Below, piece by piece: positions 44,154 through 53,881 of a stretch of 64,000 bases of DNA. The position numbers and the translations under genes were made by a program. The notes beneath the pieces were generated by a model. It saw nothing but the letters and a program-made list of their open reading frames with translations, was not told the DNA's origin and made no database searches. This DNA comes from Candidatus Halobonum tyrrellensis G22. Its GTDB lineage: Archaea > Halobacteriota > Halobacteria > Halobacteriales > Haloferacaceae. The DNA lies in the NCBI RefSeq assembly GCF_000495475.1, contig NZ_ASGZ01000061.1, positions 1 through 64,000 of the forward strand, given 5' to 3'. The number at the start of each line of letters is the position of its first letter. Position 1 is the stretch's first letter.

Positions 44154-45323
44154 TCAGGGCGTCAGCATCACTTTCGTACAGCCGTCCTCCTTGTCGCGGA
44201 ACGTCTCGTACATCTCCGGGCCGCGTTCGAGCGGTTCCTTGTGGCTGATGACGAACGACGGGTCTATCTCGCCCTCCTCGATCTTCTCCATCAGCGGGTC
44301 GAGGTAGCGCTGGACGTGCGTCTGTCCCGAGTTGACGGTCAGCGCCTTGTTCATCAGCGCGCCCATCGGGAGGTTGTCGACGTCGCCGACGTAGACGCCC
44401 GGGACGGAGAGGGTCCCGCCCTTCCGACAGCACTTGATCGCCTCCCGGAGCACGTGCGGCCGGTCGTCCTGCATGCCGAGTTCCTGTTTGGCCTTGTCGG
44501 TGACGCCGCTGACGCCCATCCCGTGCGCCTCCGAGCCGACGGCGTCGATACAGCCGTCGGGTCCCCGGTCGCGGGTCAGCCCCATCAGGCGGTCGTAGAC
44601 GTCGTCCTCCTCGAAGTTGATCACCTCGGCGTCGCCGTGCTTCTGAGCCATGTCCAACCGTTCGGGCACGCGGTCGATGGCGACGACGCGGCCGGCGCCG
44701 AGCATCTGCGCGCTCTGGATGGCGAACTGGCCGACCGGGCCGCAGCCCCAGACGGCGACGGTGTCGCCCTCGTCGATGTCGGCGTTCTCGGCGGCCATGT
44801 ACCCCGTCGGGAAGATGTCCGAGAGGAACAGCACCTCCTCGTCGGGGAGGTTCGAGTCCACCTTGATCGGCCCCACGTCGGCGTACGGCACGCGGAGGTA
44901 CTCGGCCTGCCCGCCCTCGTACCCGCCGAGCATGTGCGAGTAGCCGAACAGCCCCGCGGGCGAGTGGCCCATCTCCGCGGCGGCCATCTCGGCGTTCGGG
45001 TTGGAGTTGTCACACAGCGAGTACATATCCTGCTCGCAGAACCAACACGACCCGCAACTGATCGTGAACGGGACGACCACCCGGTCGCCCACCTCCAGGT
45101 TCTCGACGGCGCTGCCGGTCTCGACCACCTCGCCCATCGGTTCGTGTCCCAGCACGTCCCCCTCCTCCATCGTGGGGACGTGGCCGTCGTAGAGGTGGAG
45201 GTCCGACCCGCAGATGGCGGTGGCCGTCACCTCGATGACGGCGTCCGTCGGCTCCCGTATCTGCGGCCGAGGCACGTCGTCGATCCGGACGTCCTCCTCG
45301 CCGTGCCAGGTCAACGCTTTCAT
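44154..45323 (-). CDS. zinc-dependent alcohol dehydrogenase (formaldehyde dehydrogenase-like)
   Basis: A 389-residue medium-chain dehydrogenase. Catalytic zinc: Cys38 ([11 protein letters not shown]), HEPMGEV (His, Glu) and later ligands. Structural zinc: [16 protein letters not shown]. The cofactor site is [13 protein letters not shown]. The insert and length (380-400) match the glutathione-independent formaldehyde dehydrogenase subgroup used for diverse alcohols. Its promoter is TTTAGGG-type with an adjacent 6-bp hairpin. The likely substrate is an alcohol or formaldehyde adduct; unproved. Confidence 0.9.
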   Translation of the reverse strand: MKALTWHGEEDVRIDDVPRPQIREPTDAVIEVTATAICGSDLHLYDGHVPTMEEGDVLGHEPMGEVVETGSAVENLEVGDRVVVPFTISCGSCWFCEQDMYSLCDNSNPNAEMAAAEMGHSPAGLFGYSHMLGGYEGGQAEYLRVPYADVGPIKVDSNLPDEEVLFLSDIFPTGYMAAENADIDEGDTVAVWGCGPVGQFAIQSAQMLGAGRVVAIDRVPERLDMAQKHGDAEVINFEEDDVYDRLMGLTRDRGPDGCIDAVGSEAHGMGVSGVTDKAKQELGMQDDRPHVLREAIKCCRKGGTLSVPGVYVGDVDNLPMGALMNKALTVNSGQTHVQRYLDPLMEKIEEGEIDPSFVISHKEPLERGPEMYETFRDKEDGCTKVMLTP

Positions 45324-45642
45324 CGCGTCCCTCCACAGTCGGGGTTCGGTCGGGAGTGCACGTGTCGACGCTCGGGCGACCGGTCCCTAAAGCCAGAGCC
45401 TGCCCTCGCAGGCGGCCACCGGGCTCCACGCGGCTCGTCCCCGAGACCGCACGGGGATTCGCGCGACAGCGGCGTCGAGTCTCGCGTCCGCTCGCGGCGC
45501 GCCGCCGACAGCGACGGCCCGTGTCGGCTCCGGGTCGGCGGGCGCGTGTGCTCGCGATACCGTGGGGCGGGGAGCGTCGCGCGGACGGGCCGAAAGAAGC
45601 GTGGGGGTTCCGAGGGGGCGCGACCGTCGCCGGGCGGCCGGC
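45324..45642. other. 319-bp gap before the zinc dehydrogenase gene, with promoter hairpin
   Basis: On the minus strand CTTTAGGG (45386-45393) is a probable TATA for the dehydrogenase. GCCTGC-CCTC-GCAGGC at 45398-45413 forms a perfect 6-bp stem directly upstream of it. The rest has no gene signal. Confidence 0.4.
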
Positions 45643-47778
45643 TCAGGCGTCGCCGCCGGTCGGGAGGGAGACGTCGAGGGTGTGTTCGCCGCCCTCGAAC
45701 GTCGCCGTCGCGGCGGCGGCCATCTCCTGTTCGCCGGCGGTGTCGAACGAGAACTCCCCGTCCGGCAGCGAGTACGACACCAGCGAGAGGGTGAGTTCAC
45801 ACCCCTCCTTCACGGTGAACTCGACCGTCGCCACGTCGCCGTGGACCTCGATCGACTCGTAGCCGCCGAGACAGTCGCGGGTCTCCGCCGCCAGCGAGTT
45901 GATCCACGTGTCGCGCTCGGTGACGCCGTCGGCGTCGCCGTGGACGTACTGGATCAGCCGCTCCTGGCGACCGTAGAAGTCGCCCTCGCTCTCGCCGAGG
46001 ACCTCGTTGGGTTCGCCGGCGACGAGGTCGACTTGGAACGGGACCGGCTCGTCGGCCTCCTCGACGCCGAAGATGGTCGTCGTCCCGCTGACCTCGTGGC
46101 CGACGAAGACGAGCGGCTGGTCGGTCGGACTCTCCTCGGCGCTGGCGTAGTCGAGCCCCTCCGGGCCCAGATCGCCCGCGGCGCTCGCGGGGGCGTCGCC
46201 GTCGGCGATCCGCTCTCGGATGGGGAACCCGAAGTCGCGGTCGTTGACGTAGTCGACGAACGTCGGCGACTCGGGGTCGGTGATCTCGTACACCATCACG
46301 CCGCCGACGCGTTCGAGACCGACGAACGCGAAGAAGCGGTCGCCGATACGGCCGAGCGTCAGGCCCTCCGGCTCGGGACCCTTGTTGTCGCTCCGGCTGT
46401 CGCCGGTGTTCTCGGTGTTGTCGTTGTTGAACTCGTCGGCGTACCGCTGGGCGGTGATATCCTCGAAGTCGCTCCCGCTGTCGAACACCCGCTCGCCGTC
46501 GGCGGTGAAGATGCTGAACGAGCGCCCGCCGAACGCGTAGATCTCCTCGTAGAGGCCGTCGCCGTCGGTGTCGCCCAGCGTCGTGGTGACACCCTTCGGG
46601 CCGAGGTTCTCGGGCGCCTGCAGTTCCTCGACGCTGTCGACCCCCTCGATCGCGTCGAAGTCGAACGCCTCGGGGTCGAGATCCAGGTCGGCCACCTCGG
46701 CCTCCTCGCTGAACCCGTCGTAGTCGCGGCTGTCGCCCTCGTTGGCCGTGACGACGTACGTCTCGTCGCCCTCGCCCGGCGAGTACGCCGCGATCGCGTC
46801 GGGCTGGAGGATGCCGTGGATCGGCCAGTTGCGGACGTTGACGCCGCCGTCCTCGTTGCTCGCGTCGAGTTCGTTCCCCGCGAGGCTGTAGTCTTTGAAC
46901 CCGAGCGCCCACAGGTCGGTGACCTCGGCGGCGTCGACGTCGATCTCGGCGATCGCGTTGTTCTCCTGGAGCGCCACCCACGCGGTCTCCGAGTCGTCGC
47001 TCACGGCGACGTACTCCGGCTCGAAGTCCTGTGCGGCGGTCGCGTCCGGCCCGAACACGCGGATCCCGCGGTCGCGGAGTTCCTCCTCTCGGCCGACGAA
47101 CGCCTCGAAGCCGGCGGTGGCGACCGTCGCCGACGCGGCGCCGCCAGAGACGTCGACGATGCTGACCGACCCCTTCGGGTCGGTGGTGTACTCGTCGTTC
47201 GGCTCGGCCTCGTTGGCGACGAGCGCTCGCGTCCCGTCGGGCGTGAACGTCACCTTGTCGGGGAGCGCGCCGACCGTGACGGTGTTGCGGAGGTCGAGCG
47301 ACTCGGGGTCGTACAGGCCGACCTGCCCCGGTTCCTGGGGGGTATCGGCGCCGATGGCGACCGCGACGAGGTCGTCCGACGCCGAGACGCTGTTGGCGGT
47401 GTCGACGCCGTCGAGTTCGCCCGCGACGTCGATGTCGGCGACCTTCGTGGGGGTCGTCGGGTCGGAGACGTCGAGCACGTCGACGCCGCCGAGGTCCGCG
47501 TTGACGACGAACAGCCGCGCGGTGGGCGCGTGGTAGGCGATGATCTCCGCGCCGCCCTCGTCGAAGAGGTTCGACTCGTAGCGGCCGAGTTCGGTCAGCC
47601 GGACGCTCTCGAACCCGGACGCGACGTCCGCCGGGCCGGCGAGGGCGTCACCGACCGCCGCGGGGGCGTCCGCGGCCGCGGTGCCGGTTCCCGCGAGCAG
47701 TGCGAGCACGCTACTTCCCGTCAGGCCGAGGAACCCCCGGCGCGCGATTCCATCGAGGTGACTGCGTGAGTCGTCCAC
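45643..47778 (-). CDS. Tat-exported choice-of-anchor I family beta-propeller protein
   Basis: A 711-residue secreted protein. A twin-arginine signal lies near residues 13-20 (ARRGFLGLTGSS), followed by a hydrophobic stretch and cleavage near residue 36. The body has YncE/LVIVD-type propeller repeats (FVVNADLGGVDVLDVSDPTTP, ALVANEAEPND) with phytase- or esterase-like EPEGLTLGRIGD segments. No obvious C-terminal membrane anchor is present; the last 100 residues form a beta-rich domain (CLGGYESIEVHGDVATVEF). Family members are often listed with alkaline phosphatase-like propellers. Start is GTG 47778. Confidence 0.85.
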   Translation of the reverse strand: MDDSRSHLDGIARRGFLGLTGSSVLALLAGTGTAAADAPAAVGDALAGPADVASGFESVRLTELGRYESNLFDEGGAEIIAYHAPTARLFVVNADLGGVDVLDVSDPTTPTKVADIDVAGELDGVDTANSVSASDDLVAVAIGADTPQEPGQVGLYDPESLDLRNTVTVGALPDKVTFTPDGTRALVANEAEPNDEYTTDPKGSVSIVDVSGGAASATVATAGFEAFVGREEELRDRGIRVFGPDATAAQDFEPEYVAVSDDSETAWVALQENNAIAEIDVDAAEVTDLWALGFKDYSLAGNELDASNEDGGVNVRNWPIHGILQPDAIAAYSPGEGDETYVVTANEGDSRDYDGFSEEAEVADLDLDPEAFDFDAIEGVDSVEELQAPENLGPKGVTTTLGDTDGDGLYEEIYAFGGRSFSIFTADGERVFDSGSDFEDITAQRYADEFNNDNTENTGDSRSDNKGPEPEGLTLGRIGDRFFAFVGLERVGGVMVYEITDPESPTFVDYVNDRDFGFPIRERIADGDAPASAAGDLGPEGLDYASAEESPTDQPLVFVGHEVSGTTTIFGVEEADEPVPFQVDLVAGEPNEVLGESEGDFYGRQERLIQYVHGDADGVTERDTWINSLAAETRDCLGGYESIEVHGDVATVEFTVKEGCELTLSLVSYSLPDGEFSFDTAGEQEMAAAATATFEGGEHTLDVSLPTGGDA

Positions 47779-47796
47779 GGGAGCCCGCTGTGATGT

Positions 47797-47830
47797 TCAC
47801 GGCATAGTATTGTCGATAATATTATATATT
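47797..47830 (-). promoter_or_regulatory. AT-rich promoter with two overlapping palindromes
   Basis: AATAT-TAT-ATATT (47818-47830) is a palindromic TATA region, the most AT-rich stretch noticed in the window. Next to it, ATTGTCGATAAT (47809-47820) is a near-palindrome centred on TCGA. Transcription start is expected near 47797, giving a leader of about 20 nt. Confidence 0.5.
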
Positions 47831-48126
47831 CCGGTACGTTGGGGATCCCCCGGGTCCGACCCGTCGGTGGCCCTCCCGGGCGCTCCCGAGCGGTTGGCAG
47901 TGACCGGTCGTTCACCTCCCCGGAACTGTGAGAGGAAGTCACGTGGGTAGTCGACGACGCGTCTATCGACACCCGCCCGGCTCTCCGTTCCGTGGGGGGT
48001 TGTGTCCGTCCGGCCCTCGTCGGCGGTCGGGGAGACGGACGCGGATGCGGTCGGCGGCTACTCGGTCGGCGGGCCGTCGACACGCGAGCGACAGGGCTTT
48101 TCGGCGGGCGGTCGAACCGTCGGCGT
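47831..48126. other. 296-bp remainder of the divergent gap before the OCD-type gene
   Basis: No gene seen. A GGCTTTTCGG element about 30 nt before the ATG at 48127 is the likely promoter. Confidence 0.4.
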
Positions 48127-49128
48127 ATGACCGACGCGCTCTACCTCTCGACGGACGACCTCTCGGGGCTCGCGACGCCCGACGAGTACGTCGACGCGGT
48201 CCGCGACGCCTACCGGCAGGTCGGCGAGGGTGCGCCCGCCGAACCGCGGACCAAACTCGTCTCCGACGACCCGCCGGGGATGTTCACGACGTACGCGGCG
48301 GTGTTGCCCGACACGGGCGCGATGGGCGGGTACATGTACGCCGCGGGGTTCGGCGGCCGCGACGCGTGGTTCATGACGCCGCTGTTCGACGCCGAGTCGG
48401 GCGAACCGCTCGCGCTCCTCGACGGCGCGAGCATGAACCCGTTCAAGACCGGCGCGGCGGGCGCCGTCGGGGTCGACGCCCTCGCGCGCGAGGACGCCAC
48501 CTCGCTCGCGCTCGTCGGCAGCGGCGCGCAAGCGCGCGGGCAGTTGCGCGCGATAGCGACCGTCAGGGACTTGGAGACCGTCTGGGTGTACTCGCCGACC
48601 AAGGAACACCGCGAGTCGTTCGCGGGCGAGATGACGAAGGCGCTCGGCGCCTCCGTCGCCGCCGTCGCCTCCCCCGCGGCGGCCGTCGAGGGGGCCGACA
48701 TCGTCGTCACCGCGACGAACGCGGACGAACCGGTGTTCGACGGCGAGACGCTCGACCCGGGGACGCACGTCACCGCGATGGGTCAGTACGACCCCGCGAA
48801 GCGCGAACTCGACCACCGGACCATCGAGCGGGCGAAGTACGTCCCCGACCTCCGCGCGCGCGCCACGGCGGACGCCGGGTCGTTCATCTCCGCGATGGAG
48901 GCGGGCGTCGTGAGCGAGGACGACATCCACGCCGAACTCGGCGAGGTGGTCGCGGGCGTCGAACCCGGCCGCGAGGACGACGAGGAGGTGACCGTCTTCG
49001 ACTCCGGGGGGACGGGCGTCGAGACGGCCGCGGCGGCGCACATGCTGTACGAGCGCGCCGCCGCCGACGGTCGGGGGACGCCCATCGACGTCTCGGCGGC
49101 GAGTCAGGCGCTGACCGGACAGGACTGA
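48127..49128 (+). CDS. ornithine cyclodeaminase / mu-crystallin / alanine dehydrogenase family
   Basis: A 333-residue NAD(P)-dependent enzyme of the OCD family. The cofactor motif LVGSGAQARGQL is at about residues 130-141; KTGAAGAVGVDALAR precedes it and contains the catalytic region. The acid residue near FDSGGTGVETAA is family-typical. Archaeal members act as alanine dehydrogenase or on D-amino/imino acids; the substrate here is open. Leaderless by promoter distance. Confidence 0.9.
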   Translation: MTDALYLSTDDLSGLATPDEYVDAVRDAYRQVGEGAPAEPRTKLVSDDPPGMFTTYAAVLPDTGAMGGYMYAAGFGGRDAWFMTPLFDAESGEPLALLDGASMNPFKTGAAGAVGVDALAREDATSLALVGSGAQARGQLRAIATVRDLETVWVYSPTKEHRESFAGEMTKALGASVAAVASPAAAVEGADIVVTATNADEPVFDGETLDPGTHVTAMGQYDPAKRELDHRTIERAKYVPDLRARATADAGSFISAMEAGVVSEDDIHAELGEVVAGVEPGREDDEEVTVFDSGGTGVETAAAAHMLYERAAADGRGTPIDVSAASQALTGQD

Positions 49129-49161
49129 GCCGGGCGGGCGGGGCGCTCGGACGGGCCGTCC

Positions 49162-50229
49162 CTACTGTAGCCGGTAGCGCAACAGCGCCGCGACGCCGCC
49201 GAGGTTCCGCAGCTGCTGGCCGGGGGCGAACTCCTCGGAGAACACCACCACGTCGCCGCCCTTCTGTTCGACCGTCTCGATCAACTCGTTGGCGTCGACG
49301 TCCCACTCGCCTTCGCCCTGTCGCTCCTCGCGCAGACGCTCGTCTAAGACCAAGAGCGTCTCGACGGCGCCGAACTCGGCGGCCTCCATCGTCTCGCTCG
49401 CGCCGTACGTCGCCTTCGCCCCCTCGGCGATCCGTTCGGTCAACTGGTCGATGAGGTCCGCCTCGCGGGCGATCCGGGTCTCCTTCTGGACGTCCGCGAC
49501 CGCGCCGCGCTTGAGCACCTCGTGGACCCCGCGGTCGCCCGCCGCCGACGTGTCGACGACGGTGATCCGCTCGTCGAGGTCGCGGAACTCCTCGGCGATG
49601 TAGTCGCGGGCGTCGTTCTTCGTGAAGCCGGGTCCCGCGAGGATGACCGCGTCGGCGTCGAGGTGCGAGAGCGCGCCCCCCAACTCCTCGAACAACTCGT
49701 CGCGGGGGCGGGCGTAGTCGCCCTTCCCGGTGGGTTTGGTGAAGCTGGCGTACTCCTCGGTGCCGTACTGCTGGACCGTGTGGATGTACGCCGCGCCCTC
49801 CTCGACGGTGGCGATGGCGACGTCGGGCGCGCCGGTCGCCTCCTCGGCCTCCTCGACCCGCTCCATCTGGTCGGGCTTGAAGTACTTCTCTATCGTGAGT
49901 TCGGTGCGCTCCTCGACGTTGATGGTGTGGTGGTGGCCCACCTCGTCCTCCTTGGAGGCGCTCACGATGACGCCGGCCACCCGGAGGCGGTTGGCGAAGC
50001 GGGCGAACTCCACCTCCTCCACCTCGATGGTGACGCTGATGTGTTCGCGCTCGCCGCCGGTGTCGCGGAGGTTCTCGTCGTCGCGCTGGATCCGGCGGGT
50101 GGTGTCGGCGTCCACCCGGTCGCCGGGTTCGAGCACGTGCGAGAGGTGCCACAGGTCGTCCGTCGTCTCGGGGACGACCGTCAGGCGCGTGCGGCCCTCC
50201 GCGCCGCGTCCGCGGCCTTCGATTCGCAT
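49162..50229 (-). CDS. pelA: mRNA surveillance protein pelota
   Basis: A 355-residue Pelota (Dom34), which with aEF1A or ABCE1 rescues stalled ribosomes. The N-terminal Sm-like domain has [18 protein letters not shown]. The eRF1-like middle domain includes [18 protein letters not shown]; the C-terminal domain has [12 protein letters not shown]. No GGQ motif, as expected for pelota. Close to two DUF4013 genes and rqcH on the same strand, forming a region of ribosome rescue genes. Confidence 0.96.
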   Translation of the reverse strand: MRIEGRGRGAEGRTRLTVVPETTDDLWHLSHVLEPGDRVDADTTRRIQRDDENLRDTGGEREHISVTIEVEEVEFARFANRLRVAGVIVSASKEDEVGHHHTINVEERTELTIEKYFKPDQMERVEEAEEATGAPDVAIATVEEGAAYIHTVQQYGTEEYASFTKPTGKGDYARPRDELFEELGGALSHLDADAVILAGPGFTKNDARDYIAEEFRDLDERITVVDTSAAGDRGVHEVLKRGAVADVQKETRIAREADLIDQLTERIAEGAKATYGASETMEAAEFGAVETLLVLDERLREERQGEGEWDVDANELIETVEQKGGDVVVFSEEFAPGQQLRNLGGVAALLRYRLQ

Positions 50230-50300
50230 GCGAGTGGGTCGGCGGGGCGGCTACAAAGGCCTTCCCAGACGCGAACGGGCCGCCCGGCCGCACCCGGGGC

Positions 50301-51089
50301 TCAGACCCGTTCGGTCCCCGGCGCCATCGACTCGCGCGCCTCCGCGAACCCGCGGCCGAAGCAGTAGTAGGTGAACACCTGCGCGTAAAACAGCGCGGGG
50401 ATGCCGACCAACAGCAGCGAGAACCCGAACGCGACGGTCGCGAGGACGCCACCGACGACGTAGCCCAGGAGGACCCCCAGCAGGTAGTCGGTCGAAAAGA
50501 CCACCTGCCGGAGCGTCCCGAAGTCGAACGCGGCGCTCAGGCTGTCTTGGAGCGCGAAGTTGGTGAGCGCCGCCGGCAGCAGGTACGAGACGACGAGCGA
50601 CAGCAGGAAGACGACCGCGAGACCGGCCAGCAGCCCGGCCGACAGCGCGGCGTTCGGCCCGGTCACGGGCGGTGCGGCCGCCGTCGCAGTCTCCACCCCC
50701 ATCCCGCTCTCCATCCCACCCGTCAGCGTGAACGACCCGACGCCGACCACGACCAACACCACCATCGGGACGGCCACGACCAGCCCGTAGACGAGGCTGA
50801 CGAACAGCAGTTTCAGCCCGTCGACCAGCAGCCCGCCCCAGTTCGTGAACGAGGGGGCGGCCCGCTCGCCGGTCGCCGCCCCCCGGAGTACGCGCACGAG
50901 GTAGCCCTGGACGACCAGCGAGACGGGGAACACGACGAGCGAGACGAGTAGGCCGAAGGGGACGAAGGGGACGAACAGGAGCGCGAGCGTCGACGCGAAC
51001 AGTGAGACGGCGAGCAGCGCGCCGCCGATGAGTAGCGTCGACACCCGGTCGTCGCTCGCGAGGGGGAACCGCAGGGCGGCTTCGAGCAT
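50301..51089 (-). CDS. DUF4013 domain membrane protein
   Basis: A 262-residue, six-TM protein of DUF4013. It shows the typical GYLVRVLRGAATGERAAPSFTNWGGLLVDGLKL region between TM2 and TM3 and a long C-terminal tail FGRGFAEARESM. The gene is followed after about 70 nt by pelA and preceded, 9 nt away, by another DUF4013 gene. Confidence 0.85.
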   Translation of the reverse strand: MLEAALRFPLASDDRVSTLLIGGALLAVSLFASTLALLFVPFVPFGLLVSLVVFPVSLVVQGYLVRVLRGAATGERAAPSFTNWGGLLVDGLKLLFVSLVYGLVVAVPMVVLVVVGVGSFTLTGGMESGMGVETATAAAPPVTGPNAALSAGLLAGLAVVFLLSLVVSYLLPAALTNFALQDSLSAAFDFGTLRQVVFSTDYLLGVLLGYVVGGVLATVAFGFSLLLVGIPALFYAQVFTYYCFGRGFAEARESMAPGTERV

Positions 51090-51098
51090 ACCGGCCGG

Positions 51099-51767
51099 TC
51101 AGTCACCGCCGGCAAAACGCTTTCCCCCGACGCCGCGGGCCCACGCGGCCGCCGCGACGACTTCGAGGTAGAAGAGGAGGAAGAAGCCGACGACCAGCCG
51201 CTCTAACGGGACCGCGAGCGCGGCGCCGACCCCGAGCGCGGAGGCGCCGACGCACCACGCGTAGAAGTACCGGCCGGTCGTGGCGGCCGCCCAGACCGCC
51301 GGCGGGGAGACGGCGGCGCGCAGCCCCGAGCGCGCGAGCGCCGCGAGCGCCGCGGGCAGCGTGTACGCGAACGCGAGCGAGACGAACAGCGTGGTCGTCC
51401 CGCCGACGGCGACCGCGAGGCTGCCGACGCCGTCGAGCGAGGCGTTCCCGCCGAGGATGCCGTAGAACGTGGCGCCCAACACGACGACCGGGACGACGGA
51501 GTAGGCGACGACCACGAGCGACCCGAGCAGGCCGTCGCGGACGAGCGTCCACAGACCCGCGAGTCCGCCGGGCGAGCGGAACGTCGCGGGGTCGTCCTCG
51601 GCGTCGTCGGTCGTCCGGAGCACGCCCACCAAGTAGCCGACGACGAACACCAGCGGGACCACCGGGAGGAACGTCGCCAGCAGGTGGAGACCGCCGCCGA
51701 CCGCGAGCGTCTCCGCGGCGTCCCCGCGGTCGCCGCCGAGCGGGTATCCGAACGCCTCCGGGATCAT
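51099..51767 (-). CDS. DUF4013-like membrane protein, second copy
   Basis: A 222-residue, six-TM paralogue-like protein with a shorter loop (VGYLVGVLRTTDDAEDDPATFRSPGG). It lies 9 nt before the first DUF4013 gene and 17 nt after rqcH, so all could be one transcript. No catalytic residues visible; perhaps a pair of partner subunits. Confidence 0.8.
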   Translation of the reverse strand: MIPEAFGYPLGGDRGDAAETLAVGGGLHLLATFLPVVPLVFVVGYLVGVLRTTDDAEDDPATFRSPGGLAGLWTLVRDGLLGSLVVVAYSVVPVVVLGATFYGILGGNASLDGVGSLAVAVGGTTTLFVSLAFAYTLPAALAALARSGLRAAVSPPAVWAAATTGRYFYAWCVGASALGVGAALAVPLERLVVGFFLLFYLEVVAAAAWARGVGGKRFAGGD

Positions 51768-51784
51768 ATCAACGCGTCACCGGA

Positions 51785-53881
51785 TCAGGCGTCCGGGAAG
51801 TCGGAGCCGCCCGGCGGGAGGAACTCCTGGATGCGGTCGGCCGACGCCACCTTGCGGACGAACGAGTCGTCCGCGAACCGGGCCTTGAGCGTCCGGTAGC
51901 ACTTGACGGCGGCGTCGTTCTGTGCGAACTTCCCGGGTTCGAGTTCGACCGTCGAGACCGCGCGGGGTTCGACCGCCGACGGCGGCCCGCCGATCACTCG
52001 CGTCTCGGGTTCGACCTGGACGCCGACGGCCACCGTGGCGGGCACGTCGCGGTAGTAGTCGCGGTCGCCGCGGATCGCGAACCCGCCCTTCTCGAGGTAC
52101 TCGCCCGACTCGGGCGTCTTCGACACCTGGTCGGGCGTGACGAGGTAGGCGTCGCCCGCGCCGCGGCCGTCCTTCCACACCGACGAGTAGGAGACGGCGA
52201 ACTGCGCGGCCTCCTCGCGGCTGCTCTCCGGGATGGTGACGTCCCGGGCGGCCTCGGAGGGGTCGGTCGCCTTGATCAGCGTCACCGGCCCGCCGTGCGC
52301 CTGCGCGTGCAAGAACAGGTCGTCGCCGTCCATGTACTTCTTGACCAGTTCCTCGTTCTGGTCGGCGTTGCGCCCGCCGATGACGAGGAAGTCGTCGCCG
52401 GTGTGGAACCACCGGAACCGGTCGTACCAGTGGTCGCGCTCGCGGACCGGGATCGACGGCCGCGAGAGCCAGTCGACCTCGTCGGTCTCGTCGTCCGCGT
52501 CGTCTTCCTCGTCGGCGTCGTCGTCCTCGCGGCTCCACTCCTCGCGCCGCTTCCTGACCGCCTCCAACTCCGCCCGGGTGTTCTCGATGGCCTCCTCGGC
52601 GCCCTCCCTCTTCTCCTCGATCCGCTTGGCCTCCTGGTAGAGGCTGTCGGCGTTCTTCTCCGGCCCCGTCAGCGCGTCGAGCGTGACGGTCGCCTCGCCC
52701 AGGTCGACCGTCACCGTGCCGTCGGCGCCGTCGACCCCTTCGACGGCCTCCGCCTCGGGGATGCCCCGGTCGGCCCCTTCGAGGAACGTCTCGTCTATCT
52801 CGTCCCACCCGCGGCCGGCCTCGCGGGCCTCCTGGACCGTGGTGAGGATGTCCGCGACGAGGTCGTAGTTGGCGTACACCGCCTCGGCCTTCTCGCGTTC
52901 GGCCGCCGCGTCCGCCTCGAACTCCTCGATGGCGCCCTCCTGCTGTTGGATGATCCGCTTCTGTTTCTCTATCTCCGCCTCGAAGTCGGGGGAGTCGTCG
53001 ACCCCCTCGTCGTCGGTGAGGTCGAGTCGGTGGAAGTACTCGTCGAGCGCGGCGTTGAAGTCGTCGTACGCCTCGCTGTCGACCCCCTCGCGCTCCTCCA
53101 GCGGGAACGGCGTCACGTCGACCACCTCGTCGTCTTCGAGGTAGACGCGGGGGTCGAGGTCGCCCGCACGGAGGCGGTCGCCCAGCCGGCCGATGGCGTC
53201 GTAGACGGCGCGGTACTCCTCCTCCGTCGCGTCGGCGATGTCAAGCGTCTTCTCGACGCCCGCGCGGGTGCAGAACTCCTCGGCGTACAGCCCGCCCATG
53301 TTGAGTTGGGTGGCGAGCGTCCGCACCACGTCGGTGTCGGAGTCGTCCATCCGCGCGGCGAACGCCTCGAAGCTCACGTCGAGGGGGTTCATCCGCGACT
53401 GGGGGTACTCGTAGCTGCTCCCGGGCGCGACGGTCCGCGACTTCAGGCGGACGGTTTCGAGGCTCCGGAGGACCTCCCCCGTCTCGTCGAGGCTGATCAG
53501 GTTGCCCTCGCCGAACAGTTCCGCGACGACCGTGGTGTCCTCGTCGGGGCGTTCGAACTCGAAGGTGAGGATCCGGTCGAACTCGTACTGGTCGACGCCG
53601 TCGAACTCGCCGCCCGAGAGGCGCGCGCGGAGGGTTTTGGCGAACTCGGGCGGGCGACCCGGCGCGTCGGGGACCCGCTCGGGGTCGGCGACGTGACACC
53701 GCTTCACCTCGCCCGTCTCGACGAGGAGTTCGACCCGGCCGCGGTCGAAGTCCCGCAGTTTGAACCGGACGAGGTCGTCGCCGTAGAGGTAGACCTTGTC
53801 CACCTTCGCGCCCTCGTACCGTTGGAGTTCACCGACGAGGGCCGCGAGGTCGACGCTGGTCATCTCGCGTTTCGGCTCCAT
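51785..53881 (-). CDS. rqcH: ribosome rescue protein RqcH (NEMF/Rqc2/NFACT)
   Basis: A 698-residue archaeal RqcH, which binds peptidyl-tRNA on split large subunits in quality control. NFACT-N begins MTSVDLAALVGELQ. The coiled-coil M region spans about residues 290-345 and 430-460. NFACT-R contains DDFLVIGGRNADQNEELVKKY and YSSVWKDGRGAGDAYLV. Whether it catalyses C-terminal alanine tailing here is inferred from bacterial and eukaryal relatives. Confidence 0.94.
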   Translation of the reverse strand: MEPKREMTSVDLAALVGELQRYEGAKVDKVYLYGDDLVRFKLRDFDRGRVELLVETGEVKRCHVADPERVPDAPGRPPEFAKTLRARLSGGEFDGVDQYEFDRILTFEFERPDEDTTVVAELFGEGNLISLDETGEVLRSLETVRLKSRTVAPGSSYEYPQSRMNPLDVSFEAFAARMDDSDTDVVRTLATQLNMGGLYAEEFCTRAGVEKTLDIADATEEEYRAVYDAIGRLGDRLRAGDLDPRVYLEDDEVVDVTPFPLEEREGVDSEAYDDFNAALDEYFHRLDLTDDEGVDDSPDFEAEIEKQKRIIQQQEGAIEEFEADAAAEREKAEAVYANYDLVADILTTVQEAREAGRGWDEIDETFLEGADRGIPEAEAVEGVDGADGTVTVDLGEATVTLDALTGPEKNADSLYQEAKRIEEKREGAEEAIENTRAELEAVRKRREEWSREDDDADEEDDADDETDEVDWLSRPSIPVRERDHWYDRFRWFHTGDDFLVIGGRNADQNEELVKKYMDGDDLFLHAQAHGGPVTLIKATDPSEAARDVTIPESSREEAAQFAVSYSSVWKDGRGAGDAYLVTPDQVSKTPESGEYLEKGGFAIRGDRDYYRDVPATVAVGVQVEPETRVIGGPPSAVEPRAVSTVELEPGKFAQNDAAVKCYRTLKARFADDSFVRKVASADRIQEFLPPGGSDFPDA

